A stretch of 57,573 nucleotides of DNA from Actinomycetota bacterium (GCA_016870355.1 VGBR01000001.1:1-57573); one strand, 5' to 3'; counted from the first letter of the stretch, positions 1 through 7,838 are shown. Translations and numbers: made by a program. Notes: generated by a model not told the origin, from the letters alone.

Positions 1-487
1 GTGCGGGGTCCTGACCCGGGATGCCCGGCAAATAGAAAAGGATGAATCGACCATCCGGAAGTTGCGCTATTGAAGGGTCAACATACGTACCTTCGCTGAG
101 GGTGACAGACGAGGTTGTCGTCGCACCCGTCGTCATGTCGACACGCGTCAACCCACTCGTGGGGTCGAATGGCACGGTTGTGTAGTACACGTACAACGTC
201 TTGCCGCGGCGAAAGACCTCGGGCACAGAACCTCGGAACGACTGCCATCCACCGAGGAGTGACCACGTTCTTCCGTCGGAACTCTGAGCGAGCTGCACGA
301 TGTGATTGCCAGGATTATTGCAATCTGTGGCCCCCGATGCACAGGTGTGAAACGACATGAGATACGGTTGCGTAGGCGCCGTAACTGCGGCCCTCGCTGG
401 TGTCGACATGACGAGTCCGGCAATTACCAAGCCGAACACCGTGCAGCAGACCCGAACGCGATGTCGTATGCGGATGAATTTGCCCAT
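1..487 (-). CDS. Exported beta-propeller-like protein, C-terminus beyond the window
   Basis: From an ATG at 487 the minus strand stays open to the left edge, so about 162 N-terminal residues are visible. Residues 1-34 have a basic start, a hydrophobic core and a TPARA-A cleavage-like site, so the product is probably exported. The mature part has strand-like repeats such as LAQSSDGRTWSLL, LYVYYTT and VDPSIAQLPDGRFILFYL, as in blades of five-bladed propellers (GH43 or sialidase-like folds). No catalytic residue can be assigned from this part. The start lies 16 bases past the stop of a decayed gene, and I see no clear ribosome binding site. The reading frame is well supported by the signal peptide; the fold is inferred and the activity unknown. 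Confidence 0.6.
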   Translation of the reverse strand, partial: MGKFIRIRHRVRVCCTVFGLVIAGLVMSTPARAAVTAPTQPYLMSFHTCASGATDCNNPGNHIVQLAQSSDGRTWSLLGGWQSFRGSVPEVFRRGKTLYVYYTTVPFDPTSGLTRVDMTTGATTTSSVTLSEGTYVDPSIAQLPDGRFILFYLPGIPGQDPA

Positions 488-503
488 AGTGACGAGTATT
501 GCA

Positions 504-668
504 CTATCCGAGGGATGCTTTTAGTGGCAGGTCGCGTTCGCCCGCGGCAATGGTGTCGACGATGCGGGCAGCCACGGAATCTGGTGCGAGGCCGGTTGGC
601 ATCTTCGGTGCAACGCCAACGATGGCACGAGTTGCAACGTCGCTCGCCTTCCACGACCCGTCACGTAA
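504..668 (-). pseudogene. 3' remnant of a short-chain dehydrogenase/reductase gene
   Basis: A 54-codon stretch ends in TAG at 504-506 and is bounded upstream by an in-frame TAG at 669-671. It has no usable start. Its residues include KMPTGLAPDSVAARIVDTI followed by AAGERDLP, which resembles the C-terminal helix of classical SDR enzymes (the region after the substrate loop, often 'mp..p..vA..i..ai..g'). The Rossmann glycine motif and YxxxK site are absent, so it cannot be functional. It probably marks the edge of a deletion. The family match is from memory and rests on a short segment. Confidence 0.35.
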
Positions 669-988
669 CTAGCGGTGTGGAGGTCAACCGTCAAACGGTG
701 GTGTCATGATTTCGCTAATCAATCAAAGGCCCCGTAATTGAGCACTCCACATCTCCGACACGCATGGGGTCACAACGGGGTCGCAAACCATAAAGAATTT
801 ATGGACTAGACGACACGTACTGCTCGCCACCACCTCACAGACACACACTCAGAAGACTGAATAGACAGGGTGATACGCCCGACCGTTGCGATCGCAACGA
901 TGAGAACCTCGATGAAGGCCAACCGGCGCGCCCGTCGTGAGCGGATCACGAAGAGCGGTGGTCCCGCTCTCGTTGCCGACAAGGACGT
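669..988. other. Gene-poor stretch with palindromes and lower GC
   Basis: No convincing gene is visible. The stretch has locally lower GC than the surroundings, mainly at 700-860. It holds a perfect hairpin at 788-804 (CCATAAA, loop gaa, TTTATGG) and a perfect 16-base palindrome at 884-899 (CGTTGCGATCGCAACG). On the minus strand a 47-codon frame from a GTG at 949 to a stop at 806 encodes a basic N-terminus and one hydrophobic stretch (LAFIEVLIVAIATV). It follows the small gene at 989-1144 in the same frame and could be a third micro-gene, but nothing else supports it. Confidence 0.4.
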
Positions 989-1144
989 TTAGCGGCCGCG
1001 GTCGCCGTTCGGAGAAGGCGACGGAGTCTCGCCACTGCGACCGATCGGCCATGCGCCCTTCCGCTCGAAGTTCGACGGATTCGGAGTGCTCGTGGACGGC
1101 CGCTGCACGGTCGGCGTCTGCTCGCTCTGCTTGTCCTTCGACAT
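989..1144 (-). CDS. 51-residue Ser/Thr/Pro-rich small protein coupled to the upstream membrane protein
   Basis: The ATG at 1144-1142 shares its A with the TGA of the preceding membrane-protein gene (TGATG), an arrangement typical of translational coupling. A GGAGGCGAAGTG stretch before it provides a GGAGG ribosome binding site. The product starts MSKDKQSEQTPTV and is dominated by S, T, P and charged residues, with FERKGAWPIGRSGE near the middle; it looks disordered and has no membrane segment or signal peptide. No family is recognised. It is probably a partner of the three-helix membrane protein encoded immediately upstream. The support is its start context and overlap; function is unknown. 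Confidence 0.55.
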   Translation of the reverse strand: MSKDKQSEQTPTVQRPSTSTPNPSNFERKGAWPIGRSGETPSPSPNGDRGR

Positions 1145-1602
1145 CACTTCGCCTCCAACGCCAGGTTACTCAGGAGAGCGAGCACCTCGACGACGAAGAT
1201 GGAGAACGCCCAAGACTGCAGCTTCCACAACCGGTCGAGCGTCTTCTTGTTGATCTGGTAGTCGTCGCCCGCATGAATGGCGAGCTCGCGCATGACGAAC
1301 TCCGCGTCGGGCTGCGGCACGGGATCCACGTACTCGGCGACGAGCTGATGACCGCCGAATCCCCATGGGAAGTCCACGGGTCGGTAGACCAGGACGGTCA
1401 GCACGGCGATCAACACGAACGCGACTGCAGCCACCCAGAACGCAGGACCGTGCCCGTCCGCTTGTGCACCGAGGAAGGCCGCGGCGATACCAGCCGCCGT
1501 CACCACGATGCTGAGATGACCGCGGACGCTCGACAGGTCCTGTGCTTGGCCGTCGAGTGATCTCATGGCTTCTCGGTACGCGATCTCGGCAGACGATGCC
1601 AT
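1144..1602 (-). CDS. Three-helix membrane protein of unknown function
   Basis: I chose the ATG at 1602 (MASSAEIAYREAMRSLDGQ), giving 152 residues; an upstream in-frame start at 1671 would add a non-conserved-looking leader. Residues 1-27 are an amphipathic helix, followed by hydrophobic helices near 28-45 and 54-72. A soluble loop with DDYQINKKTLDRLWKLQ then leads into a third helix near 130-147. This layout (helix, TM pair, long loop, TM) matches a widespread actinobacterial hypothetical family and resembles SLATT or Pycsar-type membrane effectors only in outline. The gene overlaps the next small gene by one base. A defence role is speculation. Confidence 0.65.
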   Translation of the reverse strand: MASSAEIAYREAMRSLDGQAQDLSSVRGHLSIVVTAAGIAAAFLGAQADGHGPAFWVAAVAFVLIAVLTVLVYRPVDFPWGFGGHQLVAEYVDPVPQPDAEFVMRELAIHAGDDYQINKKTLDRLWKLQSWAFSIFVVEVLALLSNLALEAK

Positions 1603-1764
1603 GACCGCAACGTAGCCACGGCATGTGACAGCCCCGACGAAGGCTTCGTTTGCTAATCCGCGGACCAGCACCCGATGTCATCGGATGGCACGAGCTGACA
1701 CGACGTCGCAGGTCAGCGGTACCGTGCGACACGCAACGGAACCGTGCGGAATGGGTGCGTCCCA

Positions 1765-1808
1765 ACTACCGATCAGAAGGTTGGGAATTCGAATTTCTCC
1801 GAGCGCGC
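1765..1808 (+). repeat. Left copy of a tRNA-Arg 3'-half-like direct repeat
   Basis: This 44-base sequence matches 3789-3832 at 38 positions in the same orientation. It includes GATCAGAAGGTTGGG, a T-loop-like TTCGAAT and an acceptor-like CTCCGAGCGCGC, the order found in the 3' half of bacterial tRNA-Arg(ACG). The T stem is damaged here (aatTCGAAttt), and no 5' half with D arm or acceptor partner lies upstream, so it is not a working tRNA. Such 3' tRNA fragments are typical leftovers of integrase-mediated insertion. It lies just upstream of the deacetylase gene. Confidence 0.6.
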
Positions 1809-1856
1809 TGCATTCAGCGTCGAACTCCTAAGATCCCGCCCGTGCGGGGTGGCCGG

Positions 1857-3713
1857 GTGCGACATGGTGCGCGCCGATCGGTGGCGATGGCCGCGTGCGC
1901 ATGCTTGCTTGCCTCGTGTGGTCCCGTTCTCGACGGGTTCGCCGGGTCCGGTGTTCCTGCGGTCGCGGCGCTGTTCGACGCGCCAGGGGTCTTCGCGTTC
2001 ACGGTCCCTGCGGGCGTGTGCGGGCTCACCCTCACCCTCGAGGGTGGCGATGGTGGCGCTGGGTTCGACACCACGCTGGGAGACCGCGGTCAGGAAGGAG
2101 GAGTTGGCGCGCACGTCAGCCTCCACGTCGTCGTGACACCCGGGCTCTTCTTCCAGGTGGTGGTGGGTGCGGCCGGCGCGGATGCGACAGCCGCTGGCGC
2201 GGGATCGGGTGGCCGCGGTGGCGGTGGTGGTGGCGGCGGCGCTGCCGCTGCGAATGGCGGCGGTGGCGGCGGGGGCGCGTCGGCGCTGTACACCACCGGG
2301 ATCGTCGCGGTTGCCGGTGGCGGCGGCGGGGGTGGTGGTGCCGGGACGGCGCCCCCCGATTCCACGACCACAACCGCGGTGACAGCCACGCCCGCCGGGC
2401 TCGAGAGAGCCCAGGAGGTGGTGAGCGCCGCGGGGGCCGGCGTTGGCGGCGGCGGCGGGTTCGGCACGGGCGCGAGCGGCGGCTCGTCTTCCGCGGGAGC
2501 GCCGGGAGGAGGTGGCGGCGCCGGCGGGTTGGGCGGCTCCGGCAGCACCGGTGGAAGCGGCAATGAGAGTGGCGGTGGTGGTGGCACCCTTGGCAGTGGG
2601 GGTCCTTCCGGAGGATCCGCGTCGGGCGCCGGTGGCGCGGGCAACGGCTCGTTGGGTGGGGGCGGCGGCGGCGCGGGGTCGCTGAGCGCGCCGGGCAGTG
2701 GAGGGACGGCGGGCGGTGCAGGAACCGCTCTCCCGGGCGCCAGTGGATCGGGTGGAGCCGGAGGCATCGGGACGTCGAGCGGTGGTGACGGGGGTCCCGG
2801 TGGCGGCGGCGCCGGAGGTGGGGGCGGCGGCGGCCAGGGCTTCGGCGGTGGTGGCGGCGGTTCCGACGCCGGCGTCGGCGGTGGTGGCGCGGGCTACGGC
2901 GCGGGCGGGGGCGGCGCGCTCGACGCGGGTGGTGGTGGCGGCTCGTCCTTCGCCACCTCGAGCGCCTCGGCCGTCACGTGGCAACCGAGCGATCGTACGG
3001 GCAACGGCCGGGTGTCGATCACCTCGGTGCCGGCAGTTGACAACTGCCCCGTCGTTGCGCCGACGGGCCCAGTGCCACGGATCGCGTACACGGGACCTTC
3101 GAGCCGACGACTCGTGGCCCTGAGCGTCGACGATCTGTGGAACGCGTCGGGGGCGATGAACGTCAACTCGACGATGGACATCCTCGCCGCGAAGAACGTC
3201 AAGGGCATGACCTTCTTCCCGACGGGTGGGGCGCTCGAGCAGCATCACGCGCTCGGATACGACTGGGTGTGGCGACGAGTCGCGCGCAGTCAGAGCGAGA
3301 TCGGCAATCACACCCACACGCACCGGTCGCTGCCGACGCTGAGCAACGGCGCCATCGTCTACGAGATGCAGCACACCCAGGACTTGCTCAACCTCGTGCT
3401 CGGTCCCGGGTTCGCGTACCAGATGCACCTCATGCGCCCTCCAGGCGGCAACGGTGGCTATCGCGGTGGGGATCCGCGGGTGCTCAACATCATGAGCTCG
3501 ATGGGTCTCTCGATGATCATGTGGAGCATCGAGACTCACGGCAGCGGTCCCGTGCACGGCGCGTTCGTCTCGTGGATCATCCGCCAGGCACGCCCGGGAT
3601 CCATCGTGCTCATGCACTACACGCAGATCACTCCGGGCGAGATCGGTCGAGTGATCGATGGTCTGCGCGCCCGCGGGCTCGAGCCGACCACGGTGACGAG
3701 CCTGTTCGCCTGA
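1857..3713 (+). CDS. Glycine-rich lipoprotein with C-terminal polysaccharide deacetylase (NodB) domain
   Basis: I start at the GTG at 1857 (VRHGARRS), which gives a basic start, a hydrophobic run and a lipobox LLASC with Cys at residue 21; a GTG at 1842 is possible. Residues about 45-75 (FTVPAGVCGLTLTLEGGDGG) match the opening of glycine-rich domains found in cell-surface proteins. Residues about 80-385 are then extremely Gly/Ala/Ser rich. From about residue 415 a NodB homology domain follows: LSVDD for the TFDD motif, GNHTHTH for the metal-binding HxxxH region, MRPPGG for RxPG, and IVLMH near the end. It probably removes acyl groups from an extracellular or wall glycan while tethered to the membrane. 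The gene is bracketed by tRNA-like repeats. Confidence 0.8.
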   Translation: MRHGARRSVAMAACACLLASCGPVLDGFAGSGVPAVAALFDAPGVFAFTVPAGVCGLTLTLEGGDGGAGFDTTLGDRGQEGGVGAHVSLHVVVTPGLFFQVVVGAAGADATAAGAGSGGRGGGGGGGGAAAANGGGGGGGASALYTTGIVAVAGGGGGGGGAGTAPPDSTTTTAVTATPAGLERAQEVVSAAGAGVGGGGGFGTGASGGSSSAGAPGGGGGAGGLGGSGSTGGSGNESGGGGGTLGSGGPSGGSASGAGGAGNGSLGGGGGGAGSLSAPGSGGTAGGAGTALPGASGSGGAGGIGTSSGGDGGPGGGGAGGGGGGGQGFGGGGGGSDAGVGGGGAGYGAGGGGALDAGGGGGSSFATSSASAVTWQPSDRTGNGRVSITSVPAVDNCPVVAPTGPVPRIAYTGPSSRRLVALSVDDLWNASGAMNVNSTMDILAAKNVKGMTFFPTGGALEQHHALGYDWVWRRVARSQSEIGNHTHTHRSLPTLSNGAIVYEMQHTQDLLNLVLGPGFAYQMHLMRPPGGNGGYRGGDPRVLNIMSSMGLSMIMWSIETHGSGPVHGAFVSWIIRQARPGSIVLMHYTQITPGEIGRVIDGLRARGLEPTTVTSLFA

Positions 3714-3788
3714 TCGACCCGAGCCGGCCGCCCGGAGACGTCTCGGTACCGGGTCGCTCCAGACGTCGGCGCGGGCGGATGTGTTTGG

Positions 3789-3832
3789 GACTACCGATCG
3801 GAAGGTTGGGGGTTCGACTCCCTCCGAGCGCG
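3789..3832 (+). repeat. Right copy of the tRNA-Arg 3'-half-like direct repeat
   Basis: This is the better preserved copy of the repeat at 1765-1808 (38 of 44 identical). Its T arm is nearly intact: GGGGG, loop TTCGACT, then CCCTC, followed by CGAGCGCGCCA, which even ends in CCA. The anticodon-arm part reads CTACCGATCGG, but the 5' strand that should pair with it and the whole D arm and 5' acceptor strand are missing. It is therefore a tRNA 3' fragment and not a tRNA gene. It starts 75 bases after the deacetylase stop. Confidence 0.6.
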
Positions 3833-3877
3833 CCAGCCGTCGGGCATCAAGACGTCCGCACTTGCAAAGATGCGGCC

Positions 3878-4063
3878 ATGGGCACTTCCGACGAGCTCGT
3901 ACGAACGTTGCCATCCCTCGACGACGGGCATGCACTTCCGTCGGCGCCGCGGTTCCCGCAGAACACCGAATGGTCAGCCCGGCGCATCTTCGTGCACATC
4001 ATCGCTGAGACCGCGCAGCACGCCGAACACGCGGACATCCCCCGCGAGTCAATCGACGGCTCA
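3878..4063 (+). pseudogene. Remnant of a DUF664 (DinB-like) gene
   Basis: The frame from the ATG at 3878 encodes EWSARRIFVHIIAETAQHAE, then HADIPRESIDGSKTMG, which matches the C-terminal helices of DUF664/DinB-superfamily proteins (usually '..W.ll.mieETarHaGHADi.ReaiDG'). Intact members have roughly 160-180 residues; only about 60 are here, without the N-terminal helices. The frame runs on without a stop into the antisense of the next gene, whose TGA lies at 4061-4063, so the original end is lost too. It is best read as a remnant with both ends damaged. Confidence 0.6.
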
Positions 4064-6379
4064 AAGACGATGGGCCGACACCTTCTTCTTCGCCGGTGGA
4101 CCGCTCTGCATTCGGTCCACGAGCAGCAACACGAGCACGGGCGTGAGGATGCCAAGCATCACGCCCGGGACGGCGATGCCGGTGTCGTTCAGCGCGTAGC
4201 CGAGCACCGCGGCGACCGCGAACCCGATGAGCATTGCCTGCAACGTCGGGACGCGCTCGACGATGCGACCGACTCGCACCGGTGACCAGAAGAACAGGTA
4301 GGCCAAGAACGCAAGGACGATCACGGCCATGACCAACCACTCGGTCGAGCTCACCGCTGTGGCCAGGTTGCGGCCCAGCTTGCGCACGAGCACGTTCGAC
4401 AAGACCGACGGACCTTCGTCGGTGATCTGCTCCACCAGTCGACCAAGGTGCGTACGCTGATCTGCGGGCCGCGCGAAGTCGAGTGCCGTCGCCGCCACGA
4501 GTCCCAGCACCGCCACGCCGAGCCCGATCCAAAGCACCCGGGCGCGCAGCCGGACTTCTCTGCTCATGAGCAGCAGCACGGTGACGACGCCGGAGACGCC
4601 GAGCGCGAGCACGCCGCCGACATCGGAGCCCCACGCGGGGTTGGCGTCGACGATCACCGCGACTGCGACGACGGCAGACGCCGCGATCACGCCTCGTTTC
4701 CCTGCCACTCGGTGCGCGAGCAGCCCTGCAAGAAGGATGCTCGACGCCGCGAGCGCCGCGAAGCTCACGTTGCCAAAGCCGGCGATCCGCACGCCGACCG
4801 TCGGGCCGTAGCCGAACGCGCTGTTGAGCTGAAGGTGCGCGCCGCTGATGACGTCCAACACGAGCACGCCCATGATCGTTCCGACGCCCACGATCAGCTC
4901 GTCTACGACGCGTCCGCGAGCGACGGCTCGGTAGAGGAGCGCGAGCGCGAGCGTCCCTGTAGCGAGCGCGGCTGCATATCCGGCAAAGCCCCATTCATGC
5001 GCTGGCAAGAGACGGATCACGTAGAGCACCGGAACGAACGCGAGTGCACCCAGCGGCGCGTACCGAAGCACCGTGCGCACCCGCGCGCCCACCCGACCCC
5101 GGAGGAGCAGGATCGTGGCGACGCCGAGTGCGGCCTGGATCGCGACGAACGCGTAGATCACGGCAGTGCGCGTGCGCTCTCGGAAGTCGGCTTCTTCACT
5201 TGCGTCGACGAGCCCTTGCAGACGCGCATCAAAGCTGTCGCCGTCGGGGGTGAGCTGGAAGCGGCGCCCTTGCATGTCGCGAGCTCGCTCGATCCCGAGG
5301 ACGTCGAGGATCGTCGGTGCCACGTCGGCCAGCAACGCGTAGCCGTCGCGTCGGGTGCTGGCGGTGCGAAGTAGCCCAGCCTCGCCGCCTGGCGCGTGCA
5401 GCCCCACCGCCGCGAGCCGGTTGCCGTCCAGCGCGGGCGCCGGGCTCAAGATGAGCACTGCATCGCGCTCGAAGTCGACCGATTCGAGCAGCCGGCCGAC
5501 GAGCGCATCGGCACGGCGCAGCGCGACCCGCTGCTGCTCGCGCACTCGATCGGGCTCAGTCAGCGGTGCCGCGGCCTTCACCCGCGCAAGGTCTGATGCT
5601 TCGACGAGGACGACCGATTGCTGCTCCCAGACATCGTCGAACGCGGACACGACGGCGTCGGGATCGAGTCGCACACCGAACGGAGATTGCGGATCGTCGA
5701 TCAGGAGGCCGTCGTCGACCCGGCCCGCCGGGACGCGTCCTTCCGCGTCCATCAACGCGGCAGCGAGGTACCGGCCGAACGACTCGAGCTCGGTGCCGAG
5801 CACCATGGCGTCGGCGTTGCCGATCACCGCACGCGAGTAGCCCGCACGTTCGAGCGCGTCGCCGAGCGCACCGACGTGCACGTCGACCTCGTCGTCGTCG
5901 TTCACGTCAAGGATCGGCGCGAGACCGAGATGCACGATCCCCTGGGTCGGGGAGAGCGCGGTCCGTTGCTCGAACACAGCCGCCGCGTCCTCACCCACAA
6001 ACTCCTCGTCAACCTCGAGCGCGGCCCCGTCGGTGAGGTCGTTCGGCGCGGCGGCCCGGGTGCCCGCCCCCAGCGTGAGGTACCCGGATCCGAGGTTGGC
6101 CTCGGTGATCGTGCGCGTGGTCATCGTGGCGAGCGCCGCACCCTGAAGCACGCGCCGAATGTTCGGGAGCTCAGCGTTCGCGATGTCTTCCCACGACACG
6201 TGCGGAAGGCTGATCACGAGCACACGATCCGCGGTGACCGCGCCGCCGTTCGTCGTGCCGGCTCGGGGTGATGCACCGGTTGGCGGTGTCGTCCCGCCGA
6301 TGGCGACCCCGGCGACGATGACGGCGATCGCGAAGCGCGGCAAGAAGTGCAGTCGTCGCCGCGGCGCATCTCCCGCCAC
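4061..6379 (-). CDS. Membrane protein with an extracytoplasmic alkaline-phosphatase-superfamily-like domain
   Basis: I prefer the GTG at 6379 (VAGDAPRRRLHFLPRF) because the longer start at 6553 would run into the divergent flippase gene; this gives 772 residues. One hydrophobic helix near residues 16-33 is followed by about 370 extracytoplasmic residues. These begin VLVISLPHVSWEDI and contain NLGSGYLTLGAGTRAA and DVAPTILDVLGI, the latter typical of the end of alkaline phosphatase/sulfatase folds. Roughly ten transmembrane helices then fill the C-terminal half. The Asp usually found in the first motif (vDG) is replaced in ISLPHVS, so catalysis is uncertain. It diverges from a flippase by about 106 bases, suggesting a role in surface glycan or lipid metabolism. 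Confidence 0.7.
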   Translation of the reverse strand: MAGDAPRRRLHFLPRFAIAVIVAGVAIGGTTPPTGASPRAGTTNGGAVTADRVLVISLPHVSWEDIANAELPNIRRVLQGAALATMTTRTITEANLGSGYLTLGAGTRAAAPNDLTDGAALEVDEEFVGEDAAAVFEQRTALSPTQGIVHLGLAPILDVNDDDEVDVHVGALGDALERAGYSRAVIGNADAMVLGTELESFGRYLAAALMDAEGRVPAGRVDDGLLIDDPQSPFGVRLDPDAVVSAFDDVWEQQSVVLVEASDLARVKAAAPLTEPDRVREQQRVALRRADALVGRLLESVDFERDAVLILSPAPALDGNRLAAVGLHAPGGEAGLLRTASTRRDGYALLADVAPTILDVLGIERARDMQGRRFQLTPDGDSFDARLQGLVDASEEADFRERTRTAVIYAFVAIQAALGVATILLLRGRVGARVRTVLRYAPLGALAFVPVLYVIRLLPAHEWGFAGYAAALATGTLALALLYRAVARGRVVDELIVGVGTIMGVLVLDVISGAHLQLNSAFGYGPTVGVRIAGFGNVSFAALAASSILLAGLLAHRVAGKRGVIAASAVVAVAVIVDANPAWGSDVGGVLALGVSGVVTVLLLMSREVRLRARVLWIGLGVAVLGLVAATALDFARPADQRTHLGRLVEQITDEGPSVLSNVLVRKLGRNLATAVSSTEWLVMAVIVLAFLAYLFFWSPVRVGRIVERVPTLQAMLIGFAVAAVLGYALNDTGIAVPGVMLGILTPVLVLLLVDRMQSGPPAKKKVSAHRL

Positions 6380-6485
6380 TCCAGCTCCTCGATCGTGCGC
6401 TCTTCGCGGCGCGACACCGGGCTTCGGAGTGTACCCAGGGGTCGCCGCAGCCACCTCCAACTCGGCTGTTAGTTTCGATGGTCGG

Positions 6486-7838
6486 GTGAACGAACGCGCG
6501 CGCGGCCGAGGTGATCGCGGAGTCGTCTTCCGCGGACTCGGTTGGAACGCCATCGGTTATCCGCTGAACGTCGGGCTCCTCTTCGCGAGCCACTCGCTCG
6601 CGTCCAACATCCTTCCGAAGCGCGGTTTTGGCTCGTACTCGCTCGCCTTCACCATCTTCGTGACGACCGCGCTCATCGTCCAGCTCGGCCTCCCGCACTC
6701 ACTGTTGCGGCGAGCCGCGACCGCGCTCAGCAGCGGTGACGAGCACACTGCTGCGCACGAGGTCGTCTCCGCGCTGGCCTTTGGCGCGGTCGTCGGGCTC
6801 GTGGTCGGCGTCTTCTTCGGTTCACCGCTCGGTGACGAGGTGCTCTCGTTGCTGTTCCCCGCGACCGGCGTGGCCGCGGTCGCACTGCTAATCGGAATCC
6901 GGACCGCCCTGCGTGTGATCGAGAACATCGTGCCGGAAGCACTGCGGGCATATCGTGACTTCTTCCGCGTGATGATCTTCGACGGGCTCCTCGCGAACCT
7001 GCTCTTCACCGGCGCGCTCGTGGTCATCCTGGTGACCAGCGACAGCTCCTCGGTTCGCGAGCTGATGACCGTCGGCGCGGTGGTTGCGGTGGTCGCGCTG
7101 GTGCCCGCGCTCCTGAGCGTCTTCACCAAGATCAAGGGCGCACGCGCCGCTGGTCTACGGGTCCGCAATCCACTTGAACCGAGCATGTGGGCGGTCACGA
7201 TCGGGCGGACGATCCTCGCCCAGCTCGACCTCTTGATCGTCGGCATGCTCGCCGCGAGTCGTGACGTGGCGCAGTACGCCGCGCCATTCCGGCTCGGTTT
7301 GCTGGTCGGGCTGCCGCTGATCGCTTTCAACCAGGTCGTGCCCGCGCTGCTCGCGGGCTGGTTCGCGCAGGGGAAGCTTCAACGCATCGAGCGCGTGATG
7401 CGCGGCACGGCCGGGATCGCACTGTTCGGGTCGCTCGCCCTCGGCATCGGCTTCGTGCTGTTCGGCAAGGCGGCATTGGGCACCTTCTTCGGTGACGAGT
7501 ACCGCGGCGCCTACTCGATCCTCCTCGTGCTCTCGTTGGGGCAGATCCTCCAGACCGCCACCGGTTCGTGCGGCTTCGCGTTGATGATGACCGGCCACAG
7601 CCGTGCCTACGCGCAGATCCTCGGCGTCAGCGCCGTCGTCACGATCGGCGCCGACGTCCTCTTCTACGACCTGTGGGGCCTCGACGGTCTTGCGATCGCA
7701 ACTGCCGGGACCTTGGTGCTCCAGAACACGGTGCAGGCGATCGCGGTGAAGCGACTTGCGGGTTTCTCCGTGTGGGCCAACCCGCGCCTCGCGCTCGCGG
7801 AGGTGCAACGCGTGCTCAGGCGGTCCGAGAAGGACTAG
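6486..7838 (+). CDS. Polysaccharide/lipid-linked oligosaccharide flippase (MATE-like, Wzx type)
   Basis: A GTG at 6486 (VNERARGRGDRGVVFRG) is the likeliest start because the longer frame overlaps the divergent gene and has no membrane character; this gives 450 residues. About 12-14 hydrophobic helices cover the protein, beginning WNAIGYPLNVGLLFASHSLA and continuing with the KRGFGSYSLAFTIF loop typical of polysaccharide biosynthesis proteins of the MOP superfamily. It probably moves a lipid-linked sugar across the membrane. Its 3' end overlaps the convergent sulfotransferase by 23 bases. The substrate cannot be read from sequence. Confidence 0.8.
   Translation: MNERARGRGDRGVVFRGLGWNAIGYPLNVGLLFASHSLASNILPKRGFGSYSLAFTIFVTTALIVQLGLPHSLLRRAATALSSGDEHTAAHEVVSALAFGAVVGLVVGVFFGSPLGDEVLSLLFPATGVAAVALLIGIRTALRVIENIVPEALRAYRDFFRVMIFDGLLANLLFTGALVVILVTSDSSSVRELMTVGAVVAVVALVPALLSVFTKIKGARAAGLRVRNPLEPSMWAVTIGRTILAQLDLLIVGMLAASRDVAQYAAPFRLGLLVGLPLIAFNQVVPALLAGWFAQGKLQRIERVMRGTAGIALFGSLALGIGFVLFGKAALGTFFGDEYRGAYSILLVLSLGQILQTATGSCGFALMMTGHSRAYAQILGVSAVVTIGADVLFYDLWGLDGLAIATAGTLVLQNTVQAIAVKRLAGFSVWANPRLALAEVQRVLRRSEKD

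Noticed and set aside
806-949. A third micro-gene (47 residues with one hydrophobic helix) after the small protein gene.
   Set aside because: It begins at a GTG without a ribosome binding site and its tail looks random; kept only as a note in the gap entry.
849-1052. A 67-residue minus-strand frame overlapping the small protein gene.
   Set aside because: It lies in another frame than the coupled start at 1144 and shows no motif; the coupled frame has the better start context.
2160-2960. A CRISPR-like or tandem-repeat array in the glycine-rich block.
   Set aside because: The repetition is at the codon level (GGC/GGT-rich) and has neither constant repeat units nor spacers; it encodes Gly/Ala/Ser residues.
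3762-3836. A possible intact tRNA-Arg gene at the right repeat.
   Set aside because: The T arm and CCA end are good, but the D arm and 5' acceptor strand are missing and the anticodon stem cannot pair, so only a 3' fragment remains.
1773-3935. A 720-residue open frame antisense to the deacetylase gene.
   Set aside because: It exists because GC-rich DNA has few stops; its sequence is Arg/Ala-rich with no fold or family, and it crosses both tRNA-like repeats and the gene end.
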